Origin: Actinomarinicola tropica
GTDB taxonomy: Bacteria; Actinomycetota; Acidimicrobiia; Acidimicrobiales; SKKL01
Assembly (NCBI RefSeq): GCF_009650215.1
Contig: NZ_CP045851.1
Span: 3,313,001-3,377,000 of the forward strand
Direction of reading: 5' to 3'
Length of the DNA: 64,000 nucleotides
Below the pieces are notes generated by a model, which was not told where the DNA came from, made no database searches, and saw only the letters and a program-made list of their open reading frames with translations. The position numbers and the translations under genes were made by a program. Each line of letters opens with the position of its first letter. Position 1 is the first letter of the stretch. Below are positions 50,910-58,495 of this stretch, one piece after another.

Positions 50910-50993
50910 TCAGCTCGCGAGGAGCGGCGGCGCGCTGCGCCGACCTCGACCCGCGGGGGTGCCGCCGCCGATCGTGCGGTTGGCGTCGATCAT
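50910..50993 (-). CDS. 27-residue peptide with exceptionally strong ribosome site
   Basis: AAGGAGGTG, a 9-base match to the anti-Shine-Dalgarno, stands 5 bases before the ATG at 50993; no other gene in the window has such a site. The peptide begins MIDANRTIGGGTPAGRGRRS and ends PPLLAS: an acidic start, a Gly/Arg-rich middle and no membrane helix. It is followed by a palindrome (50884-50898) and a small His-rich frame, as in a leader peptide/attenuator or a small-peptide operon. It may alternatively be a peptide natural-product precursor, but no modification enzyme gene is near. Confidence 0.5.
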   Translation of the reverse strand: MIDANRTIGGGTPAGRGRRSAPPLLAS

Positions 50994-51079
50994 GTGGGCA
51001 CCTCCTTCGCGTGGTCGGACCCGCCGGATCGCGGGTGAGCGGAGGAGCTTCACGCGGCGAGCCGGTGCTCGCCAGCGAA

Positions 51080-51790
51080 TTACCCGGCGTTCAGGTGCGC
51101 GGAGAGGAACGCGGTGGTGCGGGTCCAGGCCGCGGCGGCAGCGCTGGCGTCGTAGAACATCTCCGACGCGTGGTTGTCGAACGCGTGCCCGGCGTCGGGC
51201 TGGACGAGCACCTCGATGTTGCTCTTCGGGCTGACGGCGTCCCTGATCGCCTGGAGGTCGGCCTCCGGGATGTACGGGTCGGTCGCGCCGAACTGCAGGA
51301 GGAGCGGGCAGTCGATCTGGTCGACCCTGTCGAGCGACGACGCCAACCCCGACCCGTAGTAGGAGACGACGACGTCGGGCTCGTACTCGGCGGCGACGAG
51401 GAACGCCTGCGTGCCGCCGAAGCAGAACCCGATCACGCCGACGCCGCCGATCACCTCCGGCAGCTCGCGCAGCGCCTCGAGCGCGGCGCCGAGGTCGGCG
51501 AGGCAGGCATCGCCGTCGACCTGTCCGGCGACCTTCATCGCCTGGCCGAGCGTGGTCTCGTTGAAGGTGTCGACCGCGAAGCCCGGCTGCACCCGCCAGA
51601 ACACGTCGGGCACGAGCGCGACGTAGCCCGCCGCCGCCAGCCGCTCGGCCACGTCCCTCATGTACGCGTTGACGCCGCCGATCTCCTGGATGACGAGCAC
51701 CCCGGGCCCGGTCCCCGTGTCGGGCACCGCCAGGTGGGCGCCCATCTCGCCGTCGTGGAGGCTGATCGTCTCGGTGCGGGTCGTCGGCAT
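51080..51790 (-). CDS. Dienelactone hydrolase family protein
   Basis: The 236-residue alpha/beta hydrolase has the DLH-type nucleophile Cys in GVGVIGFCFGGTQAFLV, the Asp in LLQFGATDPYIPEA and the His in VQPDAGHAFDNH, so the Cys-Asp-His triad is complete. Early strands TGPGVLVIQEIGGVNAYMRD and VALVPDVFWRVQPGF agree with the family. Members open lactones of aromatic degradation or act on other esters. The ATG follows TAGCGT by 6 bases. It is divergent from ligC with only 32 bases between the starts. Confidence 0.93.
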   Translation of the reverse strand: MPTTRTETISLHDGEMGAHLAVPDTGTGPGVLVIQEIGGVNAYMRDVAERLAAAGYVALVPDVFWRVQPGFAVDTFNETTLGQAMKVAGQVDGDACLADLGAALEALRELPEVIGGVGVIGFCFGGTQAFLVAAEYEPDVVVSYYGSGLASSLDRVDQIDCPLLLQFGATDPYIPEADLQAIRDAVSPKSNIEVLVQPDAGHAFDNHASEMFYDASAAAAAWTRTTAFLSAHLNAG

Positions 51791-51796
51791 GGCACG

Positions 51797-51814
51797 ACGC
51801 TAGCCACCTAGTCT
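51797..51814. promoter_or_regulatory. Back-to-back leaderless promoters of the hydrolase and ligC genes
   Basis: TAGCGT on the minus strand (51802-51797) ends 6 bases before the hydrolase ATG, and TAGTCT on the plus strand (51809-51814) ends 8 bases before the ligC GTG. The two -10 boxes are separated by 6 bases, so polymerase binding in one direction should exclude the other. Confidence 0.55.
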
Positions 51815-51822
51815 CGGCCGGC

Positions 51823-52887
51823 GTGGACCTGCCGGTGATGCCCCCCGTGAAGCCCATGCTCGCCAAGGCCGTCCGCGACATGCCCGACCGCGACGACATC
51901 TGGTTCGAGCCCAAGTGGGACGGCTTCCGCTGCATCGTGTTCCGCGACGGTGACGAGATCGAGCTCGGCAGCCGCAACGAGCGACCGCTCACCCGCTACT
52001 TCCCCGAGCTGATCGAGCCGTTGCGTCGGGCGCTCCCCGATCGTTGCGTCGTCGACGGCGAGGTCGTCATCGCCGGGTCCGAGGGGCTCGACTTCGACGC
52101 CCTGCTCCAGCGCATCCACCCGGCCGAGTCACGGGTGAACATGCTCGCCGAGACGACGCCCGCGTCGTTCGTCGCGTTCGACCTGCTCGCCGTCGGCGAC
52201 GAGGACCTGCGGCAGGTGCCGTTCTCCGAGCGCCGCGCCCGGCTCGAGGAGCTCCTCGCCGGCGTCGACGCACCGATCCACCTCACACCGGGCACCACCG
52301 ACCGAACGGTCGGCGCCGACTGGTTCGACCGCTTCGAGGGCGCCGGCCTCGACGGCGTCATCGCCAAGCCGCTCGGCGACCCCTACGTCGAGGACAAGCG
52401 CACCCAGTTCAAGGTGAAGCACCAGCGCACCGCCGACGTGGTCGTCGCCGGCTACCGGGTGCACAAGTCCGGCGACGGCGTCGGTTCGCTCCTCCTCGGG
52501 CTGTACGACGACGACGGGGTGCTCCACCACGTCGGCGTGGCCGCCAGCTTCAAGGCCGCCGACCGCCCGCAGCTGGCCGTCGAGCTCGCACCGCTCGTCC
52601 TCCACGACATCAGCCAGCACCCGTGGTCGACGTGGATGACCCCGAGCGAGGGCGACGGCCGCCAGCCGGGCGCCCCGAGCCGGTGGAACGCGAACAAGGA
52701 CCTCTCGTGGGTGCCGATCCGGCCGGAGCGCGTCGCCGAGGTCAGCTACCAGCACATGCAGGGCGACCGGTTCCGCCAGACCACGCACCTGGTGCGGTGG
52801 CGTCCCGATCGTGACCCGACGAGCTGCACCTACGCCCAGCTCGAGGTGGCGGTCCCCTACGAGCTCCACGAGGTGTTCGGCGCCTGA
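51823..52887 (+). CDS. ligC: ATP-dependent DNA ligase, LigC type
   Basis: The 354-residue ligase joins nicks in duplex DNA and is the usual companion of LigD in actinobacterial end repair. The adenylated Lys is in IWFEPKWDGFRCIVF (motif I). Other motifs include GSRNERPLTRYFPEL, VVDGEVVIAG (III/IIIa region), DGVIAKPLGDPYVEDKR (IV) and FKVKHQRTADVVVAGYR (V). The length is typical of LigC without polymerase or nuclease domains. The start is GTG (leaderless). Its last 32 bases recur at 54458-54489 and flank an inserted segment. Confidence 0.95.
   Translation: MDLPVMPPVKPMLAKAVRDMPDRDDIWFEPKWDGFRCIVFRDGDEIELGSRNERPLTRYFPELIEPLRRALPDRCVVDGEVVIAGSEGLDFDALLQRIHPAESRVNMLAETTPASFVAFDLLAVGDEDLRQVPFSERRARLEELLAGVDAPIHLTPGTTDRTVGADWFDRFEGAGLDGVIAKPLGDPYVEDKRTQFKVKHQRTADVVVAGYRVHKSGDGVGSLLLGLYDDDGVLHHVGVAASFKAADRPQLAVELAPLVLHDISQHPWSTWMTPSEGDGRQPGAPSRWNANKDLSWVPIRPERVAEVSYQHMQGDRFRQTTHLVRWRPDRDPTSCTYAQLEVAVPYELHEVFGA
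52856..52887. repeat. Left 32-bp direct repeat (att-like), overlapping the ligC 3' end
   Basis: It begins CCTACGAGCTCCACGAGG, runs to the TGA of ligC, and is identical to 54458-54489. Antisense, it encodes the last nine residues and stop of the membrane partner protein. Confidence 0.85.
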
Positions 52888-53921
52888 GTCCCGTCGGCAA
52901 CGACGAAGGGAACGCCCGGTACGTCCGCCACCATCCGCTCGACGGTTGCATCCAGTGGACGCATCGACAGACCCCGTAGGTGGCCGTCACCGAACCCGAC
53001 GATCAGGACCTGCACAGGGGGTGGGGGCTGCCCGTAGGGCCCTCCGCGCAGCGCGCGGAACGCGGACTGCGACTCGGCGATGAGAACCACCGCCCACCGA
53101 CGTGCCCCTGGCCCGCCCGTGTCACCGCTCTCCAGGCCGAGTGGTGGCTCGTCCTCGCCGACTCGCCATTCGAGGACGTAGGCGACGCCGGTCGCCGAAC
53201 CATCGTTGAGCTGGACCTGCGCCTCGATGAGCGCCGACTGCCGAACGGACTCGGTCGTCGACGGCCCACCGGGCGACGCGAGGTCCGCAGGCTCCCACCG
53301 CAGCGAACGAGCCACCTCGACCGCCAGCGCCGCCTCCTCCGCATCGGTACCACCGCGCACCATCACCTCGTAGCCACCACAGCCGGCATGGCTTCCCAGC
53401 CCAGACTCAGCGATGAAGCTCGTACTCGCCGGCTGGTAGAGGACCGTGCCCGGTGGCTCGTGAACCTGCCTGGTCAGATGGCCCTCGCTCGCCCACGGGA
53501 CGGGCGGCACGTTCAACTGAACCGTCTGATCGCCGACGTCCCACGACCACGCCGTGGTCCCCGGCTGCACCCCGCGCACGAGGGGGGTGATCGTGTAGAG
53601 CGGGTCCGCGCCAGGGGTGGCCCCGCTCGGTAGCGACCCGTCGAGGAGAGCTCCATCGGGGCAGACGAGGTCCGGCAAGCCATCGGTGATCCGCTGCGTC
53701 GTCGCCACATCCGTCCGACCGTCATTGCTCAGGACCACGCCGACCGCGATCGCCGCAGCCAGGACGGCGGCCGCGATCGCGACCGCGGGCACGACGCGTC
53801 GGGCACGCCGGCGCGATGTGTCCGGCTCGAGGTCGACGAGGCCGTCGGCCTGCGCCCTCTCGACGATCTCGTCCCACTGGTCGGGGACGGGCACGTCGTC
53901 CAGAGCGTCGAAGTGGTTCAT
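52857..53921 (-). CDS. Membrane protein, probable partner of the adjacent ECF sigma factor
   Basis: The 354-residue protein has a cytoplasmic N-terminus of about 45 (DALDDVPVPDQWDEIVERA), a membrane helix at about 47-68 (AVAIAAAVLAAAIAVGVVL) and an outer domain of about 285 with several Cys (LVCPDGALL, SHAGCGGYEV). No known anti-sigma motif is seen; the role is inferred from the ATGA overlap with the sigma stop. The last residues, QAPNTSWSS, are read from the antisense of the ligC end. The same nine residues end the GGDEF protein, because both frames finish inside a copy of the 32-bp repeat. Confidence 0.7.
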   Translation of the reverse strand: MNHFDALDDVPVPDQWDEIVERAQADGLVDLEPDTSRRRARRVVPAVAIAAAVLAAAIAVGVVLSNDGRTDVATTQRITDGLPDLVCPDGALLDGSLPSGATPGADPLYTITPLVRGVQPGTTAWSWDVGDQTVQLNVPPVPWASEGHLTRQVHEPPGTVLYQPASTSFIAESGLGSHAGCGGYEVMVRGGTDAEEAALAVEVARSLRWEPADLASPGGPSTTESVRQSALIEAQVQLNDGSATGVAYVLEWRVGEDEPPLGLESGDTGGPGARRWAVVLIAESQSAFRALRGGPYGQPPPPVQVLIVGFGDGHLRGLSMRPLDATVERMVADVPGVPFVVADGTQAPNTSWSS

Positions 53922-54400
53922 GGTCGATCCTCCTCGAGGAGGGGGCGGGCTCGGCGGTTGGCACGGTGGAGCCGGACGCGGATCGTCGACGCCGGAGATC
54001 CGGTGATCGCTGCCAGCTCGGTGGGCGTCCATCCGCCGACGTGCACGAGCACGAGCAGCTCACGGTCCGCGGCCGGAAGCGCCGCGAGCGCACGGATGAG
54101 GTCGACCGCCGGTTCGGGCATCGACTCGCTGCGGTCGATCACCTCACCGACTGGCCCCCGGCGGGCGAGCTCACCTCGGGCGATCACGAACGCAGCTCGC
54201 CATACCCACGCCTCGACGTCGCGCACCTCGGCACCACGCCGCAGCACCTGCGCGAACGCCTCGGCGACCGCGTCGTCGGTGACGTCGCGCGAGCCGGTGA
54301 ACGCGAGGACGGCACGCCACAGACGGTCGTGCGTCGCCTCGTAGGCGTCACGCACCCGGCCCAGTTCGCGCTCCTCCGCCACGGCGGCATCCTGCTCCAC
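53918..54400 (-). CDS. ECF-type RNA polymerase sigma factor
   Basis: The short sigma factor has 160 residues. Region 2 appears in DAYEATHDRLWRAVLAFTGS and VTDDAVAEAFAQVLRRG, and region 4 in LAALPAADRELLVLVHVGGW with the helix-turn-helix WTPTELAAITGSPASTIRVR. It starts at GTG (54400) close to the right repeat. With the overlapping membrane-protein gene it makes the third sigma/membrane-partner module of the window, and the only one lying inside a repeat-bounded insertion. Confidence 0.85.
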   Translation of the reverse strand: MEQDAAVAEERELGRVRDAYEATHDRLWRAVLAFTGSRDVTDDAVAEAFAQVLRRGAEVRDVEAWVWRAAFVIARGELARRGPVGEVIDRSESMPEPAVDLIRALAALPAADRELLVLVHVGGWTPTELAAITGSPASTIRVRLHRANRRARPLLEEDRP

Positions 54401-54457
54401 ACCCCTACAGGGCGTCAGCGACCCCCGAGCGTTGCACCCGTTCTCGACGCGAGGGCG

Positions 54458-54489
54458 CCTACGAGCTCCACGAGGTGTTCGGCGCCTGA
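54458..54489. repeat. Right 32-bp direct repeat (att-like)
   Basis: It is identical to 52856-52887. Antisense it supplies the C-terminal residues and TAG stop of the GGDEF gene. Confidence 0.85.
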
Positions 54490-55682
54490 CCGGGGTCGGC
54501 GATCACGACCCGGTCGCGGCCGGCAGCCTTGGCCGCGTACATCGCCTGGTCGGCGGCACGCACGAGGTCGCGTGGCGTGGTGCCGTGCCCCGGCGCCGCC
54601 GCGACCCCGACGGAGATCGTCACCGGGTCGACCCCGTCGGGCGACACAGCGCCGATGAGGTCCTTCCGCCACCGGTCGGCCCGCTCGGCCGCCACGTCGA
54701 GCGTCGTGCCCGGCAGCACGACGACGAACTCCTCGCCGCCGTACCGGCAGGCGACGTCGCCCTCCCGGATCCTGTGGCGGAGCAGCTCGGCGATGGCGAT
54801 GAGGATCCCGTCGCCCGCCTCGTGCCCGAGGGTGTCGTTCACGACCTTGAAGTGGTCGACGTCGACCAGCACGAGGGCGAGCGGAACGTCGTCTCGCTGG
54901 CAGCGCGATAGCTCACCGGCGAGTGACTCGAGCAGGTAGCGCCGGTTGAACAGGCCGGTCAGCGGGTCCCGCACCGCCTGCTCCCGCAGGCTCTCCTGCA
55001 GCGCCTCGATCTCGGCCATGCGTCGCCGGAGGGCGTCGTTCGCCGACCGCAGCTCGTCCTCGGCCCGGCGGCGCTCCTCGACCTCGCGCTGGACGAGCGC
55101 GAACGTGCGGGCGTTCTGGAGCGCCAGCGCTGCGTGGCTGGCGAAGGCCAGCGCCCGGTCGGCGTGGGCCGCGGTGTAGTAGTCGGGCTCGTAGGCGTCG
55201 AGCGTGATCATCCCGATGCACTCGTCGCCGAAGATCAGCGGCACCCCCATCCAGCAGCGGACCCCGGACATCTCGTGGGCCGGATGCGGGAAGTTCGGGT
55301 ACGGGTGGTCACCGAGGATGTCGGGGACGATCACCGGCCGGTGGCCCCGCACGACCTCGGCGTTCGGGGCGCCGTCGCCGTCGACGTCGAAGCCGACGCC
55401 CGAGAAGACGTCGAGGTCGATCCCCTCCCCGGCGACGATCACGACCTGGTCGCCCCGCAGTTCCTGCACCGAGGCGGTGTCGTAGTGGACCACCTCCCGC
55501 AGCTCCTGGAGGATCAGGTGCACGACGTCGCGGAAGTCGAGGCTCGACGACACGGCCTGCGCGGCGCGGATCAGCGCCTGGTCCTGACGCCGCGCTCGCC
55601 GCTCGTGGTCGAGCTCGGCGGCGAGGCGCGCTGGATCCAGGCCCTCGTCCGCGCCCTGTTCGCCCGCTGCGGTCGCGCCCAC
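54459..55682 (-). CDS. GAF-domain diguanylate cyclase
   Basis: The 407-residue protein has a GAF domain at about 35-185 (AAQAVSSSLDFRDVVHLILQ, then GVRCWMGVPLIFGDE), a coiled-coil at about 185-235 (REVEERRRAEDELRSANDAL) and a GGDEF domain from DPLTGLFNRRYLLESL. The active site YGGEEF is intact, and RxxD (REGD) five residues before it forms an I-site. It should make c-di-GMP from GTP in response to an unknown ligand. The start GTG (55682) follows GGAGG, with a TAGCCT -10 box further up. Its stop is inside the right 32-bp repeat, and in the ancestral order it would have overlapped the end of ligC. Confidence 0.92.
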   Translation of the reverse strand: MGATAAGEQGADEGLDPARLAAELDHERRARRQDQALIRAAQAVSSSLDFRDVVHLILQELREVVHYDTASVQELRGDQVVIVAGEGIDLDVFSGVGFDVDGDGAPNAEVVRGHRPVIVPDILGDHPYPNFPHPAHEMSGVRCWMGVPLIFGDECIGMITLDAYEPDYYTAAHADRALAFASHAALALQNARTFALVQREVEERRRAEDELRSANDALRRRMAEIEALQESLREQAVRDPLTGLFNRRYLLESLAGELSRCQRDDVPLALVLVDVDHFKVVNDTLGHEAGDGILIAIAELLRHRIREGDVACRYGGEEFVVVLPGTTLDVAAERADRWRKDLIGAVSPDGVDPVTISVGVAAAPGHGTTPRDLVRAADQAMYAAKAAGRDRVVIADPGQAPNTSWSS

Positions 55683-55716
55683 TCTGCCTCCGGCCGTCAG
55701 GCTAGCCCCGGGCGCA

Positions 55717-56724
55717 TCAGTCCTTCTTCCGACGGCTCGGCTGCACCCGGCGGGGCTCGCCAGGCTGCTTGGCGAAGTTCGGGGGCCAGGGTGCGTCGCC
55801 GAGCCCGCCCTCCTCGTCTCGTCGAGCGAGGTCGAGCAGGCCCTTCAGCGACCCGACCGCCTCGTCGATCCCCTCGTCGGGATCCGTGCCGGCGGCGACG
55901 CGCTCTGCCACGGTCGCCATGGTGAAGTCGCCGAGCTCGCAGTCCGGCACCTCGTCCCACGTGAGCGGGCAGGACACCCAGCCATCGGGGTTGGACCGGA
56001 CCGAGTACGCCGAGGCGACCGTGCGGTCCCGCGCGTTCTGGTTGTAGTCGAGGAAGACCTTCTCGCCTCGCTCCTCCTTCCACCAGGCGGTGGTGGCGAG
56101 GTCGGGGACGCGACGCTCGACCTCGCGCCCGAGGGCCAGGGCGGCGCGGCGCACGCCGAGGAAGTCCCACTTGGCCAGGATGCGGACGTTGATGTGGATC
56201 CCCCTGGAGCCGGACGTCTTCGGGAACCCGACCAGGTCGTGCTCGACGAGAACGTCACGGACGACCATCGCCACGTCCCTCACGGCCGAGAAGGGCACAC
56301 CGGGCTGGGGGTCGAGGTCGATCCGCAGCTCGTCGGGGTGGTCGAGGTCCCACCGCCGCACCGCCCACGGGTTGAGGTCGAGGCACCCGAGGTTGACCGC
56401 CCAGATGATGTGGGCGACGTCGGCCGGGCAGAGTTCCTCAGCCGTGCGTCCGCTCGGGAACGCCACGGTGGCGGTCTGCAGCCACTCCGGCCGCTTCTCC
56501 GGTACGCGCTTCTGGAAGAACGGCTCGGTGCCGGCGCCATCCGGGTACCGCTTCAGCACCGTGGGGCGGGAACGCACGCCACGCAGCGCCCCCTTGCCGA
56601 CCGTGAGGTAGTACTCGACCAGGTCCAGCTTCGTGGCGCCGGTGCCCGGGAAGAAGAGCTTGTCGGGGTTGGAGACCCGCACCTCCTTCCCGTCGACCTC
56701 GACCGTCGTCGCCTTGGTGGCCAT
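55717..56724 (-). CDS. LigD-type primase-polymerase (NHEJ polymerase domain protein)
   Basis: This is a stand-alone polymerase domain of 335 residues, of the archaeo-eukaryotic primase type that is fused in full-length LigD. Segments are VSNPDKLFFPGTGATKLDLV, KRYPDGAGTEPFFQKRVP, the catalytic acids of DELRIDLDPQPGVPF, GFPKTSGSRGIHINVRI and VFLDYNQNARDRTVASAYSV. It fills gaps with ribonucleotides or dNTPs during nonhomologous end joining. The genome region also holds ligC and an exonuclease gene, while ku was not seen. The Lys/Arg-rich C-terminus may contact DNA. Confidence 0.93.
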   Translation of the reverse strand: MATKATTVEVDGKEVRVSNPDKLFFPGTGATKLDLVEYYLTVGKGALRGVRSRPTVLKRYPDGAGTEPFFQKRVPEKRPEWLQTATVAFPSGRTAEELCPADVAHIIWAVNLGCLDLNPWAVRRWDLDHPDELRIDLDPQPGVPFSAVRDVAMVVRDVLVEHDLVGFPKTSGSRGIHINVRILAKWDFLGVRRAALALGREVERRVPDLATTAWWKEERGEKVFLDYNQNARDRTVASAYSVRSNPDGWVSCPLTWDEVPDCELGDFTMATVAERVAAGTDPDEGIDEAVGSLKGLLDLARRDEEGGLGDAPWPPNFAKQPGEPRRVQPSRRKKD

Positions 56725-56789
56725 CCGCCCAGCTAATCACCGTCCGTCGCGACAGGCCCGGACGTTGCAGCCCCTTGGGGCGCCGGATG

Positions 56790-57668
56790 TCAGGCGCGGG
56801 CGTCCGCGAGGCGAGCCGCTCGTTCGGCGAGGGCCGGCTGGTCGAGGTAGTCGGCGACGGATGCGAAGTCCTCCGTGGGGCCCGTCCAGCGCAGCTCGTC
56901 GACGTCGTCGATCGTCTCGCAGTCGTCGACCAGCGTCGCGAGGCGCACGAACAGCGCCGCGAGCTCGCGGTTCTCGTTGAGCGTCACGGCGAGCTTGGCC
57001 GCGCCACGGACGTCGGCCTCCCACGTCGTCGGGTCCTCGGGGATGTCGACCACGTGACCCCAGCGGGAGAGCACCGCACCGGCCGACTTCGCCCCCCAGC
57101 CCTGGAGACCGGGGAACCCGTCGGCGCTGTCGCCGACGAGCGCCAGGTAGTCGGGGATCGACTCGGGCGGCACGCCGAACTTGGCGATCACCTCGTCCGG
57201 ACCGATGAGCTCCCGCTTGCGGCGGTCGAACTGCCAGACGCGCCCCTCGACGACGCACTGGGCCAGGTCCTTGTCGGGCGTGGCGATGAGCACCCGCTCG
57301 ACCCGGTCGTCTGCCGCGGCCACCCGAGCAGCCGAGGCCAGCGCGTCGTCCGCCTCGTGCTCGACCATGGCGAAGACCCGTAAGCCCGCCGCCGTGAGCG
57401 CCGCCTCGAGCAGCGGGAACTGGGCGAGGAGCACAGGGTCGACGCCCGAGCCGTCCTTGTACCCGGGCCACAGGTCGTTGCGGAACGACTCGATGACGTG
57501 GTCGGTGGCGATCCCGACGTGGGTGGCTCCGTCCTCGAGCAGCGTGAGCATCGACCCGACCACCGCCCGCGCCGCGCCCACGTCCCGTTCGTCGCGAGCC
57601 GTGTGCCCCGGCACGGCGAAGAAGTACCGGAACAGCTCGTAGGTGCCGTCGACGAGGTGGACGTCCAT
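56790..57668 (-). CDS. 5'-3' exonuclease (flap endonuclease family)
   Basis: The 292-residue protein matches the DNA polymerase I N-terminal nuclease family. Acidic metal ligands appear in MDVHLVDGTYELFRYFF, VEHEADDALASAARV, RVLIATPDKDLAQCV and LALVGDSADGFPGLQG, and the helix-hairpin-helix follows in GWGAKSAGAVLSRWG. The first residues are encoded by a sequence that also exists as a broken copy at 58922-58972, where a related 5' end (MGLDVHLIDGTYELFR) stops after 16 codons. The present start with AGGAGAA therefore seems to have been supplied by an insertion. The protein itself looks complete. Confidence 0.92.
   Translation of the reverse strand: MDVHLVDGTYELFRYFFAVPGHTARDERDVGAARAVVGSMLTLLEDGATHVGIATDHVIESFRNDLWPGYKDGSGVDPVLLAQFPLLEAALTAAGLRVFAMVEHEADDALASAARVAAADDRVERVLIATPDKDLAQCVVEGRVWQFDRRKRELIGPDEVIAKFGVPPESIPDYLALVGDSADGFPGLQGWGAKSAGAVLSRWGHVVDIPEDPTTWEADVRGAAKLAVTLNENRELAALFVRLATLVDDCETIDDVDELRWTGPTEDFASVADYLDQPALAERAARLADARA
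57625..57652. repeat. Left 28-bp direct repeat (att-like), within the exonuclease 5' end
   Basis: It begins TACCGGAACAGCTCGTAGG and equals 58923-58950 for 28 bases. Antisense it encodes the VDGTYELFRY region of the active exonuclease gene. Confidence 0.85.
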
Positions 57669-57716
57669 GGCATTTCTCCTGCTCAGAGGCGGTACTCGCA
57701 TCGCCGACGGCGAAAT

Positions 57717-57737
57717 CGACACAACGAGCCTGACACA
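57717..57737. repeat. Paired GACACA motifs near the left end of the element
   Basis: GACACA occurs at 57718-57723 and 57732-57737, 14 bases apart. The same hexamer is paired at 58799-58804 and 58812-58817, 13 bases apart, and occurs inverted (TGTGTC) at 58899-58904. Noncoding ends carrying repeated sites are expected for recombinase or excisionase arm sites. Confidence 0.4.
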
Positions 57738-57783
57738 GCGTGCGGCGATTGCCGGGCCAGATCACCTCCGGACGGTCAGGGCA

Positions 57784-58089
57784 ATGCTGACCCAACCAGA
57801 GCAGATCACCCCCGACCCGTCCGACATCTTCCTCGACACCGAGGGCCTCGCCCGCCGCTGGGGCATCGGGACCACCAAGGTCAAGGAGATGGCCAAGGAC
57901 GGCCTCCTGCCAGCCTCCATCGTGCCCGGCATGGTGCGCATCCCACTCGCCGCCCTGCGGGCGTGGGAGATGGCGACCTCGCTGGCGGACACGGCGGCCG
58001 ACCCGGCCCGTCCGACGGACCACATCACCGTTCTGGCACCTCCGCCGGCTCGCCCCGCCGGCCGCGCGGCCCGGAAGGCGGTGGCGTGA
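57784..58089 (+). CDS. Excisionase-like helix-turn-helix protein
   Basis: The 101-residue protein has a MerR/excisionase-type winged helix at about 15-60: FLDTEGLARRWGIGTTKVKE followed by the wing residues LLPASIVPGMVRIPLAALRA. Such small proteins act as recombination directionality factors in integrative elements, or as local repressors. The rest is Pro/Ala-rich. The ATG at 57784 has only a weak AGGG upstream; the frame is open further upstream through the repeat, but that part is antisense of the exonuclease gene. The stop overlaps the next ATG (TGATG). Confidence 0.7.
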   Translation: MLTQPEQITPDPSDIFLDTEGLARRWGIGTTKVKEMAKDGLLPASIVPGMVRIPLAALRAWEMATSLADTAADPARPTDHITVLAPPPARPAGRAARKAVA

Positions 58090-58331
58090 TGGGTGCCCGG
58101 CGCAAGCCCGTGGCCTGCCACGACTGCGGTGTCGCCCTGTACGCCCCGACGCCGAAGGTGGCGTCGTACCGGGTGGTGTGGACCGACCCGTTCTCGGGGA
58201 AGCGGCCGAACCGGCGCTACCCGACCAGGTCCCACCATCCTGGCTTCCCCGGAACTGCTCCCCCGGGGAAGCCGGCCGCCCGAGACGCCCAGTGCGCAGT
58301 AGCCTCGACGGCATGGCCGACCGTGAGGTGA
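58089..58331 (+). CDS. Small CxxC protein of the element
   Basis: The 80-residue frame begins MGARRKPVACHDCGVALYAP, with a CxxC pair that could bind zinc with other ligands, followed by a basic, aromatic stretch (YRVVWTDPFSGKRPNRRYP). The last 30 residues are low complexity and overlap the antitoxin-like gene in another frame. Small zinc-ribbon-like proteins commonly accompany excisionase genes in actinobacterial integrative elements. Function unknown; start fixed by the one-base overlap with the HTH gene. Confidence 0.55.
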   Translation: MGARRKPVACHDCGVALYAPTPKVASYRVVWTDPFSGKRPNRRYPTRSHHPGFPGTAPPGKPAARDAQCAVASTAWPTVR

Positions 58332-58495
58332 TCACCGCCGAGGACCTCGACCGGATGACCCCCGATCAGCGGGCGGCGGCCGTCCGGGCCAGCATCGTCA
58401 CCGACTGGGACCAGGTGCCCCCCGAGGTTCGAGCACGCGTCGAAGCCACGGCGGCCACCCTCGCCAGGCAGGCCGACCACCGCACGGCGGGGTGA
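58313..58495 (+). CDS. Antitoxin-like small protein
   Basis: The 60-residue, largely helical and acidic protein (VITAEDLDRMTPDQRAAAVR, then VPPEVRARVEATAATLARQ) overlaps the next gene by 4 bases (GTGA). Size, charge and position are as in antitoxins of type II modules whose toxin gene follows. No DNA-binding motif is obvious, so it may rely on the HTH protein for regulation. The assignment is from architecture, not homology. Confidence 0.5.
   Translation: MADREVITAEDLDRMTPDQRAAAVRASIVTDWDQVPPEVRARVEATAATLARQADHRTAG

Larger units (their letters stand above)
52856..54489. mobile_element. Putative inserted cassette bounded by 32-bp direct repeats of the ligC 3' end
   Basis: A perfect 32-bp direct repeat lies at 52856-52887 (end of ligC, including its stop) and 54458-54489. 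The 1.57 kb between carry an ECF sigma factor and its membrane partner, both on the minus strand. Removing one repeat and the interior would rejoin ligC directly to the convergent GGDEF gene, whose stop lies inside the repeat. A repeat of this length fits an att site better than the short target duplication of a transposon. No recombinase is encoded inside. Confidence 0.6.
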
